Shown here: positions 8,721-17,347 of the stretch, piece by piece
Layout: every line of letters starts with the position of its first letter
How positions within the stretch are numbered: position 1 is the stretch's first letter
Source: Arthrobacter sp. FW305-BF8
Lineage (GTDB): Bacteria > Actinomycetota > Actinomycetes > Actinomycetales > Micrococcaceae
NCBI RefSeq assembly: GCF_021789315.1
Contig: NZ_CP084561.1
Location: forward strand, 3,968,001 to 4,032,000
Length of the DNA: 64,000 nucleotides
Reading direction: 5' to 3'
The notes under the pieces: generated by a model
Told to the model about the DNA's origin: nothing
The model's input: only the letters and a program-made list of their open reading frames with translations
Databases searched by the model: none
Program-made: the position numbers and the translations under genes

Positions 8721-8756
8721 AAGCCGCCCCGGCCATTATGGTCCGGGGCGGCTTTT
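8721..8756. terminator. Bidirectional terminator
   Basis: Perfect 12-bp arms (8721-8732 and 8743-8754) with a 10-base loop, flanked by T on the plus strand and A on the left side. It sits between convergent genes, the kinase and the small secreted peptide. Confidence 0.85.
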
Positions 8757-8784
8757 CACAATTTTGCTTGGCCAGGGGCCAATC

Positions 8785-8943
8785 CTAGTGGGGCCACCAG
8801 CCGACGCTGGCGTAATTGACCTCGGAGCTCGAAGTGGAGGTCGTGGAGATGTCCTTGTCCTTCGAGGCCGCGTTGGCAGGAGCAGCGAAGCCTGCAACTG
8901 CAAGGATGCCGGTCATAACAAGTGTTGCGGCAAGTTTCTTCAT
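8785..8943 (-). CDS. Small secreted peptide (52 aa precursor)
   Basis: The start ATG 8941-8943 is chosen because AAAGG lies eight bases upstream and because it begins a textbook signal peptide: MKK, a hydrophobic core, then APANA. The longer frame to 8988 has no ribosome site. Cleavage after ANA would release a 27-residue peptide, rich in Ser/Thr and Lys/Asp at first and ending in NYASVGWWPH. It has no cysteine and no known family that I recognise. It has its own upstream region of about 200 bases and shares a terminator with the kinase gene. Confidence 0.7.
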   Translation of the reverse strand: MKKLAATLVMTGILAVAGFAAPANAASKDKDISTTSTSSSEVNYASVGWWPH

Positions 8944-9161
8944 CCGCTGTCCCTTTCGTTGTTTGTAGCTGTAAACCGAATTGCACATTACGGCGACAGT
9001 ATACGGTCATCAGATCAAGGTTTGGTCAAGTCAAATCCTGTCAATTCCGAAGGATTCGCCATGTTTTTTTCGCCCGTTCTTGCAATTGCCGTAACAACCG
9101 TGGTTCTGCCCCTTACCCGGTCCTCCCACGGACGGGATTGTGGATAATTGGGAGCATGCCT

Positions 9162-10223
9162 ATGCAGCGTGACCTGTCCCCCTTCGTGATTGCAGAGCTG
9201 GCTGCGCGCGAAAGCTGGAAGCGGCGGGACTACACCGCCGGACACGACCAGGCCGGGCACGCGGCGGAACTGGCCCGGGAGGCCGGTGACGAGCTGCGCT
9301 GGTGGAAGATGGTCCTGCTACAGGCCGAATGCCTGCGGGACCAGGGCGCCATGCAGGAGTGCCAGAAGCTCGCCGCGGAACTCGCAGCCCATCCGGTTGC
9401 GGGTTCGGCCCCCGATCTGGGTGCCCGCGCCGCCATGCTGCTGGCACATTCGTTGCAGGGCCTTGGCCGGCTCCACGAGGCGGTGGATGCTGCTTCCACC
9501 GCAGCCGCTCTGGTGGCCGGCGACTTCGAAAACGTTTACCTGCACATCCACGCCCAGCAGGCACTGATCGCCGCCCTCGGGGAAAGTGGCCGGCTCGAGG
9601 ACGCCTGGGAGGAGTGCATGGACCTGGAGTCGCTGCTCACCGAGCACGTGGACGAAGATACAGCCGGCAAGGCCTATTGGGTTATTGGCAACGTCGCGTT
9701 CCTCAGCAACCGGGTCAGCGAAGGCGGCCACTACCACGACCTGGCCGCGGGCAAACTTTCCCCCTCGCAGGACGTCGACCTGTGGGCCAGGTTCAACCGC
9801 GCCTCCGCCGAAATGCGCCTGCAGGCTAAGCTGGCTGACGCGGCAACGCTGCGCTGCATCGAACGCGCGGAACTTGCCACCGAAGTGGTGGGCGGCAGCG
9901 AACGGGACATCCTGGAGATGTCACTGGTGCGTGCCCACTGGTGCTTCCTCACCGGGGACATGGAAGCGGCAATCAGCCTCCTGACTCCGCTTCGCAGCAA
10001 GTTCCCCATCCTTGCCACCCAGACCGCGGCGGAAGCCACCTTCATCCTGGGCAAGGCACTGATGGCGCAGGGACACGAACCGGAATCGCTGCGAATGCTT
10101 GACGATGCCGCTACGCTGTTCGATACAGCTGCTGCACCGGAGCGTAGCGCCACCGTCCGTGGCTTCATCGCCTCAGCGGAGCCTTCGGACCGGCGCCAAC
10201 AGCAATTTCTCCAGGGGGGGTAA
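9162..10223 (+). CDS. TPR-repeat protein
   Basis: 353 residues, helical and Ala/Leu-rich, with repeating pairs of helices typical of TPR scaffolds. No enzyme motif, DNA-binding segment, signal or membrane segment is visible. The start is ATG 9162 because GGAG at 9151-9154 gives a seven-base spacing; ATG 9156 would be too close. The TAA stop is immediately followed by the ATG of the STAS-like gene, so 9162-12165 is one operon. Likely a protein-protein interaction module in the same signalling pathway as the GGDEF-EAL protein. Confidence 0.8.
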   Translation: MQRDLSPFVIAELAARESWKRRDYTAGHDQAGHAAELAREAGDELRWWKMVLLQAECLRDQGAMQECQKLAAELAAHPVAGSAPDLGARAAMLLAHSLQGLGRLHEAVDAASTAAALVAGDFENVYLHIHAQQALIAALGESGRLEDAWEECMDLESLLTEHVDEDTAGKAYWVIGNVAFLSNRVSEGGHYHDLAAGKLSPSQDVDLWARFNRASAEMRLQAKLADAATLRCIERAELATEVVGGSERDILEMSLVRAHWCFLTGDMEAAISLLTPLRSKFPILATQTAAEATFILGKALMAQGHEPESLRMLDDAATLFDTAAAPERSATVRGFIASAEPSDRRQQQFLQGG

Positions 10224-10640
10224 ATGCCAGAAGCCAGAGTGTTTCCCGGTGCCGCGCCGCTGCAGCCCACGGCGCCTCCCGCCGCTGCCGTCTTTACCGT
10301 GCTGCCCGACCTTGCCGTCAAAGCGGTCCTCCCGCCCGGCGCGCACCTTAACGAGACCGCGGCCGCCCACCTGCACCGCCGCCTCGGCGAGCTGGCGGGA
10401 GAACGGAGGGTCGCCGTCGTACTTGAACTCACGGGAGTGGCCTCCGTGACCCGCGCGGCACGTGCTGCCTACGCAGCGATCCCGTCGGTGTCCGCCTGGG
10501 CGATCCTGGGCGAATCGCCGGTGGACAGGCTGCTGGGGCACTTTCTGCTGGGCGGCGAATTCAGCTCCGTGCCGGCCCGCTATTTCACCGACGAAAACGA
10601 CGCCCTCGACTGGTTGAGCCGCCTTGACGACGTTCTCTAA
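10224..10640 (+). CDS. STAS/SpoIIAA-like small protein, copy 2
   Basis: 138 residues, paralogue of the 6480-6854 protein (shared SPVDRLLGHFLLG-type and ALDWL segments). It has a Pro/Ala-rich N-terminal extension. Its ribosome site AGGGGGG lies inside the end of the TPR gene and its ATG follows that stop directly. It overlaps the start of the GGDEF-EAL gene by 17 bases, so translation of all three is coupled. Function unknown; a regulatory partner role is inferred from context. Confidence 0.75.
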   Translation: MPEARVFPGAAPLQPTAPPAAAVFTVLPDLAVKAVLPPGAHLNETAAAHLHRRLGELAGERRVAVVLELTGVASVTRAARAAYAAIPSVSAWAILGESPVDRLLGHFLLGGEFSSVPARYFTDENDALDWLSRLDDVL

Positions 10641-12165
10641 CGACGATCCCCGGCTGGGGAAGCTTCTCGACGGAATCGTCCGCCTGGCAGCCGGGGAACT
10701 CCACTCGCGCATTGAGATTTCCGAGGCCAGGGACGAGCTGGACGCGGTGATCATGGGCACCAACCTGCTCGCCGAGGATTTGCAGATCATCTACCAGGAG
10801 CTCGAGCAGCGCGTGGAACTGCGCACGCGCATGCTCAACGCGGCGCACGAAGAGCTGCAGCAGATGGCGCTCACCGATTCCCTGACCGGACTCTACAACC
10901 GGTCGGCGCTGGTCAGCGCCGTCAACGCGGCCCAGGCAGAGGTGGCCGACGGCGGGCCTCCGCCGGCGCTGCTGCTGCTGGACCTGGACGCCTTCAAGAG
11001 CATCAATGATTCGTACGGCCACTCGATGGGCGACCAGGTGCTGGCAACGGTCGGCGCACGGATCCGTTCGTGCGTGGGCGACGGCGGCATGGTGGCCCGG
11101 CTGGGCGGCGACGAGTTCGCCGTCCTGCTTCCTCCCACCACGCCGGCCAAGGCGGCCGCCGTCGGAAACCGGATCCTGGATTCGCTCAACGAAACCCTGC
11201 AAGTGGACGGCAAGACCATCCGCTGCGGCGCGAGCCTGGGGCTTCGGATTGCGGATCCCGGCGAGACGTCGGAGGAGCTGCTGATGGAGGCGGACATCGC
11301 GATGTACGCCTCCAAGGCCGATGGCCGCAACAAGCTGCGGGTGTTCGAACCGGCCATGCTGCATGCCCGGCAGCTCCGCAACCAGCTGGTGGGGGAACTG
11401 CGCGAGGCTATCGCTAATGACCAGCTGGTGCTGTACTACCAGCCGGTCATCGAACTTGCCTCGGGCAAAATCGAAGGCGTGGAGGCCCTGGTCCGTTGGA
11501 AACACCCCAAGCGCGGCCTGATTATGCCGGACGAATTCATCCCCATCGCCGAGGAAACCGGCCTCATCTCGGAGCTGGGCAACTGGGTACTGAAGAATGC
11601 GGTGGAGCAGCTCCGGCTCTGGCGATCGTCTTCCGCAACCGGCCGGCACAATTTCGACATGCGCATCAACATTACGGCGGCGGACCTTCAGCGGCTCCAA
11701 TTCATTGAGGACGTCCGGGAAGCGCTCACCGCCGCCGACCTCGAGCCGGGCCTGCTGGTCCTGGAGCTCACGGAAGGCGCGATCATCCAGGGCAACGAGC
11801 TCGACAGGTACACGCTCGCCAGCCTCCGGAAGCTAGGCGTGGGCCTGGAGATCGACGACTTCGGCACCGGATACTCGTCCATCAGCTACCTCCGGCGCCT
11901 GCCCGTGGACCGGGTCAAGGTGGACCGGACACTGCTCACCGCCCTCGGCAGCGACCCCGCGCAGCCGGCCCTGATCGCCGCCATCCACCAGCTCATCCGG
12001 GCCTGCGGGCTCGAGGCCGTGTGGGAGGGCGTTGAGAACGCGGAGCAGGCCGAGCACCTGCGCAGCACGGGCTGCATCAGCGGGCAGGGCTACTACTTCA
12101 GCCGCCCCCTCCCCGCCGCGGAGTTCACCGACCGCCTCGCCACGCAGGACGTCTGGCCCGGCTGA
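10624..12165 (+). CDS. GGDEF-EAL cyclic-di-GMP enzyme
   Basis: 513 residues. Residues about 8-60 look like a HAMP segment but there is no membrane anchor. The GGDEF domain has an intact GGDEF motif at 161-165 and no RxxD inhibitory site five residues before it. The EAL domain keeps EAL (287-289), the metal-binding Asn in RINIT, the Glu in ELTEG, DDFGTGYSS, the Lys in VKVDR and the Glu in EGVEN, so both synthesis and breakdown of c-di-GMP are possible. The start is TTG 10624, inside the previous gene, with no strong ribosome site; coupling is likely. Confidence 0.92.
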   Translation: MTTFSNDDPRLGKLLDGIVRLAAGELHSRIEISEARDELDAVIMGTNLLAEDLQIIYQELEQRVELRTRMLNAAHEELQQMALTDSLTGLYNRSALVSAVNAAQAEVADGGPPPALLLLDLDAFKSINDSYGHSMGDQVLATVGARIRSCVGDGGMVARLGGDEFAVLLPPTTPAKAAAVGNRILDSLNETLQVDGKTIRCGASLGLRIADPGETSEELLMEADIAMYASKADGRNKLRVFEPAMLHARQLRNQLVGELREAIANDQLVLYYQPVIELASGKIEGVEALVRWKHPKRGLIMPDEFIPIAEETGLISELGNWVLKNAVEQLRLWRSSSATGRHNFDMRINITAADLQRLQFIEDVREALTAADLEPGLLVLELTEGAIIQGNELDRYTLASLRKLGVGLEIDDFGTGYSSISYLRRLPVDRVKVDRTLLTALGSDPAQPALIAAIHQLIRACGLEAVWEGVENAEQAEHLRSTGCISGQGYYFSRPLPAAEFTDRLATQDVWPG

Positions 12166-12185
12166 GGACCGCTGATTGGCTCGCG

Positions 12186-12204
12186 GGTTTCGACAAGCTC
12201 AACC
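12186..12204. repeat. Short intergenic repeat-like motif
   Basis: GGTTTCGACAAGCTCAACC with GGTT/AACC ends and an AGCT core, in the gap between two convergent genes. From memory this word is common between genes of Arthrobacter relatives; only one copy is in this window. Confidence 0.4.
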
Positions 12205-12227
12205 AGCGGGGCGCAATGGACGAGCGC

Positions 12228-13382
12228 CTAGCCTCCGACGACGGCGGCTGTTGCCTCGGCGATGGCGCGCTCCTCGTCCGTGGGCACCACCAGCACGGGG
12301 ATGGCGGAGGCCTCGGTGGAAATCAAGCGGGGTTCCCTGGACCGCTCACTGTTCAGCCCGGCGTCGAGCTCGATGCCCAACGCCCCCAGCTTCTCCCCCA
12401 CCAGGGCACGGAACTGGTGCGAGTTCTCGCCTATCCCGGCCGTGAAAACCAGCGCCTTCGCCCCGCCGACCGCCACGTGGTAGCCCCCGATGTACTTGGC
12501 CAGCCGGTAGGAGGTGACAGCCAGGGCAGTGGCCGCGCGCGCATTGCCGGACTCGGCCGCCTCCACCACCGAGCGCATGTCGTTGCTGCCGGCCAGCCCC
12601 TTGAGCCCCGACTCGCGGTTCAGCATCGAATCGAGGTCCTCGGCGTTCCAGCCGGTGCGGGCCAGGAACACCAGGATGGACGGATCCAGATCGCCGGAGC
12701 GGGTGCCCATGACCAGGCCCTCCAGCGGCGTGAAACCCATCGAGGTGTCCACGGATTTGCCGCCCCGGATCGCCGTGACGGAGGCGCCGTTGCCGAGGTG
12801 GGCGATCACGCCGTCGAACTCCTCCACGGGGATGTCCAGCAGCGCGGCGGCACGGTTGGTGACGTATTCGTGAGACGTGCCGTGGAAGCCGTAGCGGCGG
12901 ATCCCGTGGTTGGTGTAGAGCTCGTCGGGAACGGCGTAGCGCCAGGCGTGCTCGGGCAGACTGCGGTGGAAGGCGGTGTCGAACACGGCCACCTGCGGCA
13001 TGTCCGGCCACTTCTTGGTGATGGCGCGGATGCCCAGCACGTTGGCAGGGTTATGCAGCGGCGCGAGCGGGTTGAGCCGCTCGATGGCACGGGTGATCTC
13101 GTTGTCGATCAGCACGGGCTCGCCGAACCGCTCGCCGCCGTGCACCACCCGGTGCCCGACCGCGTCCAACTGCCTCTCGCCCAGCACCTCATGGATGGCC
13201 GCGTCCACCTGTTCGAGGGCTTCGGCATGGTCCGCCGGGCCGACCACTTCGCCGTCGCCCTGGCCGCCGTTGGACACCCCGATCCGCTCGATCAGTCCCT
13301 CGGTGAGCACGCTGCCTTCGGCGACGTCGCGGACCTGGTACTTGAGCGAGGACGAGCCGGAGTTGATGACGAGCACGAGCAT
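12228..13382 (-). CDS. ackA: Acetate kinase
   Basis: 384 residues. Transfers phosphate between acetyl phosphate and ADP, giving ATP and acetate, or the reverse during acetate use. The N-terminus LVLVINSGSSSLKY is the adenosine/phosphate signature and GFHGTSHEYV the second acetokinase signature; HLGNGAS and TAGIGENS are also present. Full length for the family. It lies 8 bases after pta on the same strand and should be co-transcribed with it. Confidence 0.97.
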   Translation of the reverse strand: MLVLVINSGSSSLKYQVRDVAEGSVLTEGLIERIGVSNGGQGDGEVVGPADHAEALEQVDAAIHEVLGERQLDAVGHRVVHGGERFGEPVLIDNEITRAIERLNPLAPLHNPANVLGIRAITKKWPDMPQVAVFDTAFHRSLPEHAWRYAVPDELYTNHGIRRYGFHGTSHEYVTNRAAALLDIPVEEFDGVIAHLGNGASVTAIRGGKSVDTSMGFTPLEGLVMGTRSGDLDPSILVFLARTGWNAEDLDSMLNRESGLKGLAGSNDMRSVVEAAESGNARAATALAVTSYRLAKYIGGYHVAVGGAKALVFTAGIGENSHQFRALVGEKLGALGIELDAGLNSERSREPRLISTEASAIPVLVVPTDEERAIAEATAAVVGG

Positions 13383-13390
13383 GGGGCCTC

Positions 13391-15517
13391 CTAAGCCTGG
13401 GCTGCTGAAACGGCGGACGGTTCTGTACTGGGTTCTGGGGCGGGTTCCGCGGTCTGCGCTTGGATGGCGGTGATGGCCACCGTGTTCACGATGTCCTCCA
13501 CGGTGCAGCCGCGGGAGAGGTCATTGACGGGCTTGCGCAGCCCCTGCAGGACCGGCCCGACGGCGACTGCTCCGGAGCTCTGCTGCACCGCCTTGTACGT
13601 GTTGTTGCCGGTGTTGAGGTCCGGGAAGATGAACACGGTCGCCTGCCCGGCCACGGACGAGCCAGGCATCTTGGATTCGGCGATGGAAGCATCCACGGCG
13701 GCGTCGTACTGGATGGGGCCTTCGACGGCGAGGTCCGGGCGGCGCTCACGCACCAGGTCGGTGGCCTGCCGGACTTCCTCCACGGCCTCGCCGGAGCCCG
13801 AACCGCCGGTGGAGTAGGACAGCATGGCCACCCTCGGCTCCACGCCGAACTGGCCCGCGGTCTCCGCCGAGGCCAGTGCGATGTCCGCGAGCTGCTCCAC
13901 GTTCGGATCCGGGTTCACCGCACAGTCGCCATAGACCAGCACCCGGTCCGGCATGAGCATGAGGAACACCGAGGAGACGATCTTCACGCCCTCCCGGGTC
14001 TTCACGAACTCCAGCGCCGGGCGGATGGTGTGGGCCGTGGTGTGCGCTGCGCCGGAGACCATACCGTCCACGACGCCGAGCTGGACCATCATGGTGCCGA
14101 AGTAGCTTTCGTCCTGCATGACCTCCAGCGCCCGGGCCAGGTCCACGCCCTTGTGCGCCCGCAGCTCGGCGTACCTGGCGGCGAAGTCCTGGCGCAGCTC
14201 GGACGTTGCGGGGTCCACGATGTTGATGCCGGCGAGGTCGATGCCCCGGCTGGCCGCGAGCTCCCGGACGTCGGCTTCCCGGCCCAGCAGCGTCAGGTCG
14301 CAGACGTCCCGGCGGTGCAGGATCTCGGCGGCCTTCAGGATCCGGATGTCCTTGCCCTCCGGCAGCACGATGTGACGGCGCTGCGAGCGGGCCCGTTCAA
14401 TGAGGTCGTGCAGGAACCGCAGCGGGGTCATTCGCTCGGCGCGGGGCAGGTGCAGGCGCTCGAGCATCTCGGCCTCGTCCACCTGCCGGGACCACAGCCC
14501 CAGCGCGGACGCCACCTTCCGCCGGTGGCCACTCCAGATCTCACTGCGGACCTCGGAGACGCGCCGGGCCGTGGTGTAGGTGTCGTCCTCCGTGGCGAAC
14601 ACCGGGAACGGGGCGGAGGCCAGAAGCGGATAGATGTTGGCGTCCGGGGCCAAGCCGCCGGTGAGGATCAGCCCCGACGGCACCGGGAACTCAGGCGAGA
14701 ACGACGACGCCAGGCAGGCCACCATCACGTCCGCCCGGTCGCCGGGCGCAATCACCAGCGCGCCGTCGTCGAGCACGTTCAAAAAGTTGCCCACGTTCAT
14801 GGCGGCCACCTTGACGTCACGGACGTCCCGCTCCATGTCCGCGCGGCCGGCAATCTGCTGCAGGCCGAGGACGGCGCCCACCTCCCCGGTGGTGGGCCGG
14901 GCGATGTCCTCCAGTTCAGGGAAAACGTACACCGGCCGGCCGGAGGCGCCCGGCTTCACCGCGGCGACGATTGCGTCCACGTCCTCCGGGTCCGCCCGGT
15001 TAACCATCATGGCCAGCAGCGAGCACTTCTCGGCGGCCAGCTCCTTGCGGGCAACGTCGACGGCGGCCGCAGCCTCCGCCACGCTGCGACCCTTGGCGCC
15101 CACCACCGCCACGACGGGCGCGGCCAGGTTGTTGGCGAGACGCGCGTTGAGGTCGAACTCGACGGCGGCGTCGTGGCCGGTGAGGTCCGTGCCCTCCACG
15201 ATGATCACGTCGCAGTGCCGGCCCATCTCCGCGAAGATCTCCACACAGCGGGAGTCGATGTCTTCGCGCCTGCCCTCCGCGAGCAGGCCTCGGACTTCGG
15301 TGAATGTCAGCCCTCCGCGGCAGCGATCGTCCCCGAGATCAAAGCGGGACTTCATCAGCGCCACCATCGGATCCGCGCCGGCGTCCTCCCCATGGACCAC
15401 CGGCTTGAAGAATCCGATCCGGTCCGCGTGCCGGTGGAGCGTGTCCGCCAGGCCCAGCGCTATGAGCGACTTCCCCGATCCCGGAGTGGTCGCACTGACA
15501 TATATCCCTTTGGCCAT
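13391..15517 (-). CDS. pta: Phosphate acetyltransferase, long form
   Basis: 708 residues. Interconverts acetyl-CoA and acetyl phosphate. The start is the ATG at 15515-15517, with AGGGGAC just upstream, giving MAKGIYVSATTPGSGKS; a longer frame to 15604 has no support. The N-terminal third is a BioD/dethiobiotin-synthetase-like P-loop region (TTPGSGKS), then a DRTGG domain, then the catalytic PTA domain (VLPEGKDIRILKAAE to near the end, with SYSTGGSGSG). The tail is Ala/Glu/Pro-rich. Forms the pta-ackA operon. Confidence 0.97.
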   Translation of the reverse strand: MAKGIYVSATTPGSGKSLIALGLADTLHRHADRIGFFKPVVHGEDAGADPMVALMKSRFDLGDDRCRGGLTFTEVRGLLAEGRREDIDSRCVEIFAEMGRHCDVIIVEGTDLTGHDAAVEFDLNARLANNLAAPVVAVVGAKGRSVAEAAAAVDVARKELAAEKCSLLAMMVNRADPEDVDAIVAAVKPGASGRPVYVFPELEDIARPTTGEVGAVLGLQQIAGRADMERDVRDVKVAAMNVGNFLNVLDDGALVIAPGDRADVMVACLASSFSPEFPVPSGLILTGGLAPDANIYPLLASAPFPVFATEDDTYTTARRVSEVRSEIWSGHRRKVASALGLWSRQVDEAEMLERLHLPRAERMTPLRFLHDLIERARSQRRHIVLPEGKDIRILKAAEILHRRDVCDLTLLGREADVRELAASRGIDLAGINIVDPATSELRQDFAARYAELRAHKGVDLARALEVMQDESYFGTMMVQLGVVDGMVSGAAHTTAHTIRPALEFVKTREGVKIVSSVFLMLMPDRVLVYGDCAVNPDPNVEQLADIALASAETAGQFGVEPRVAMLSYSTGGSGSGEAVEEVRQATDLVRERRPDLAVEGPIQYDAAVDASIAESKMPGSSVAGQATVFIFPDLNTGNNTYKAVQQSSGAVAVGPVLQGLRKPVNDLSRGCTVEDIVNTVAITAIQAQTAEPAPEPSTEPSAVSAAQA

Positions 15518-15758
15518 GTTCTGTCCCCTGGTTGGAAGCTCCTGCATGGAACGTACTGCATTGGACGTGCCGGTGTGCTGACTTGCACGCGCCGGGGCGC
15601 GCACTCCCCCATACTTTCACTTGTTGCCTCGCTTCCGGGAGCAGACAATGGTGTTGATTGCCACGTCGGCGCACATTCGCCGTCCGGACCCGGAGTGGGC
15701 CAGCGCCCCGGGACCGGCCCATCCGCAGCAGCCTCCCGAGCTGCAACGTTCCTGAACG

Positions 15759-15965
15759 ATGGTGGTCCCGATGAACCCCGCTGGCCGCGCTTCCGATCCA
15801 TCCGCAGCATCGTCCGCCCGTCCCCTGCGCCGGCTCATCGCTGGGCTCCCGGTGGCAGCGTTCCTGATCGTAGCGGCCACCGTTTTGCTGGTGGTCCTGG
15901 CGCTGCTCCGGAACTTCCGCACACTGACGGCGGAGGCGGGTCATGGCGCAGCCGTCGCCGGCTGA
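15759..15965 (+). CDS. Small single-pass membrane protein
   Basis: 68 residues (64 if it starts at the second ATG, 15771). One strong hydrophobic segment near LPVAAFLIVAATVLLVVLAL. It overlaps the start of the CPBP protease gene by 23 bases, so the pair is probably translationally coupled. No family recognised. The main doubt is whether such a short frame is real; the membrane segment and coupling favour it. Confidence 0.5.
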   Translation: MVVPMNPAGRASDPSAASSARPLRRLIAGLPVAAFLIVAATVLLVVLALLRNFRTLTAEAGHGAAVAG

Positions 15966-16845
15966 GCAGCCCATGCCCGCCGGACGGGCAGTGCCCGCTG
16001 ACGGCGGGGACCGCCGTCGGACCCGAAAGGACGGGCCGCGGCGCCGGGCCCCGGCCTGGCCGGCGGGCCACCGGCTCCCGCTGTTCTTTGCTCTGGCCTT
16101 CGCCATTTCCTGGATGCTTTGGCCGCTGACCCTCCTCAACCCGGACAGCTCGCCCCTGGTACCGTTCGGACCCGCTTTGGCCGCGGCCATCACCGCCTAC
16201 CTCGCAGGCGGCAAGGCCGAGCTGCTGCGACTGCTCCGGCAGCTCGCCCGCTGGCGCGTGGCCGGCCGCTGGTACGCTGGCGCCGTGGGACTGCCATGCC
16301 TGCTGGTGGCGGTCTCTGCCGGTCTCACCGTCTCCGGCGGCGCACCCGAGCCTTCGCTTGGCCCGAACCCCGGCTGGTTCATGCTGCTGGGCACCTTCGC
16401 CTTCACACTGGTGGCCGTGGGCCTCTTCGAGGAGCTGGGCTGGCGCGGCTACGCCCTGCCGCTCCTGCAGCGGGACCGCCCCGCCCTGTCCGCGGCGCTG
16501 CTCCTCGGGCTGGTGTGGGCGGCATGGCACCTGCCCGAGCTGCTGTCAGATCCCACCGGGCAGCGGCCGCCGCTTCCGTTCCTGCTGATGGTCCTGGCGC
16601 AGTCCGTGCTGCTGGCCTGGCTCTACAACAGCAGCGGAAGTGTGCCCATCTGCATGGTCTTCCACGCGGCATTCAACACCTCCGGCGCCCTGGTCTTCCC
16701 CGCCATGCTGGGGCCCGACTACCTCACGCTCTGGTGGACCGTGGCGCTCCTCCATGTCCTGGCAGCACTGGTGGTCATTGCCGTCGCCGGCCCCCTCCGC
16801 CTGGCCCGCACCCTTGACACGCACCCCTCCAATGGGATTACCTAA
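15943..16845 (+). CDS. CPBP-family intramembrane metalloprotease
   Basis: 300 residues, about eight membrane segments after a Pro/Arg-rich cytoplasmic start. The three family motifs are present: EELGWR (EExxxR), WAAWHLP (second motif His) and FHAAFN (HxxxN). This is the type II CAAX protease/bacteriocin-processing group; the substrate is unknown. The start overlaps the previous small gene. A shorter ATG 15973 (MPAGRAV) cannot be excluded. A second CPBP protein is at 45755. Confidence 0.88.
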   Translation: MAQPSPAEQPMPAGRAVPADGGDRRRTRKDGPRRRAPAWPAGHRLPLFFALAFAISWMLWPLTLLNPDSSPLVPFGPALAAAITAYLAGGKAELLRLLRQLARWRVAGRWYAGAVGLPCLLVAVSAGLTVSGGAPEPSLGPNPGWFMLLGTFAFTLVAVGLFEELGWRGYALPLLQRDRPALSAALLLGLVWAAWHLPELLSDPTGQRPPLPFLLMVLAQSVLLAWLYNSSGSVPICMVFHAAFNTSGALVFPAMLGPDYLTLWWTVALLHVLAALVVIAVAGPLRLARTLDTHPSNGIT

Positions 16846-16859
16846 TGAACATTCGGTAA
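16838..16859. promoter_or_regulatory. PaaR-type TetR operator, site A
   Basis: TTACC-N12-GGTAA, imperfect palindrome matching 9 of 11 positions between half-sites. It lies 23 bases before the paaI ATG. The inner part TGAACATTCGGTAA matches site B at 21193 almost exactly when that site is read on the minus strand. Confidence 0.7.
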
Positions 16860-16881
16860 ATAAAGCTGGAGGCAACGACGC

Positions 16882-17337
16882 ATGGCTGAAACGGCAATCC
16901 CCGGTGTGGCCCACCACATCCTTGAGAACGACTACGCCTCGGAATGGATGGGCATAGAAGTCCTCGCCGTGAGCGACGGCCACGCAACCATCCGGATGAC
17001 CCTCCGGCAGGAAATGCTCAACGGCTTCGGCATGGCCCACGGCGGAATGATCTTCGCCTTCGCAGACACCGCTTTCGCCCTCGCCTGCAACCCCGCCTCG
17101 CCCGCCGACCCCGACAGCATCACCGTTGCTGCCGGCGTCGACATCAACTTCCTCAAGCCGGCCTACCAGGGCCAGGTGATCACCGCCGTCGCCGACCGCC
17201 GCTCCAGCGCTGGCCGCAGCGGCCTTTACGACATCCAGATCTTCGCTGCCGATCCCGGTGCTGGGGCCAGCGCCGGCCAGCCGGGGGAACTCATTGCCGA
17301 GTTCCGCGGACGCAGCCGTACCATCCCCAAGAAGTAG
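16882..17337 (+). CDS. paaI: Hydroxyphenylacetyl-CoA thioesterase
   Basis: 151 residues, hot-dog fold. Hydrolyses phenylacetyl-CoA-type dead-end intermediates and frees CoA during phenylacetate breakdown. The active-site region NGFGMAHGGMIFAFADTAFAL contains the HGG motif and the acidic residue. GGAGG lies nine bases before the ATG. It is 10 bases upstream of paaK, and operator site A sits in its promoter. The paaI-paaK pairing supports the specific name over a general thioesterase. Confidence 0.93.
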   Translation: MAETAIPGVAHHILENDYASEWMGIEVLAVSDGHATIRMTLRQEMLNGFGMAHGGMIFAFADTAFALACNPASPADPDSITVAAGVDINFLKPAYQGQVITAVADRRSSAGRSGLYDIQIFAADPGAGASAGQPGELIAEFRGRSRTIPKK

Positions 17338-17347
17338 GAAGCAGACC

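Noticed and set aside
13460..16129. 889-codon open frame on the plus strand opposite pta
   Set aside because: It lies antisense to the well-supported pta gene and crosses its promoter. The protein is His/Arg/Gly-rich without motifs, the usual product of GC-rich third positions.
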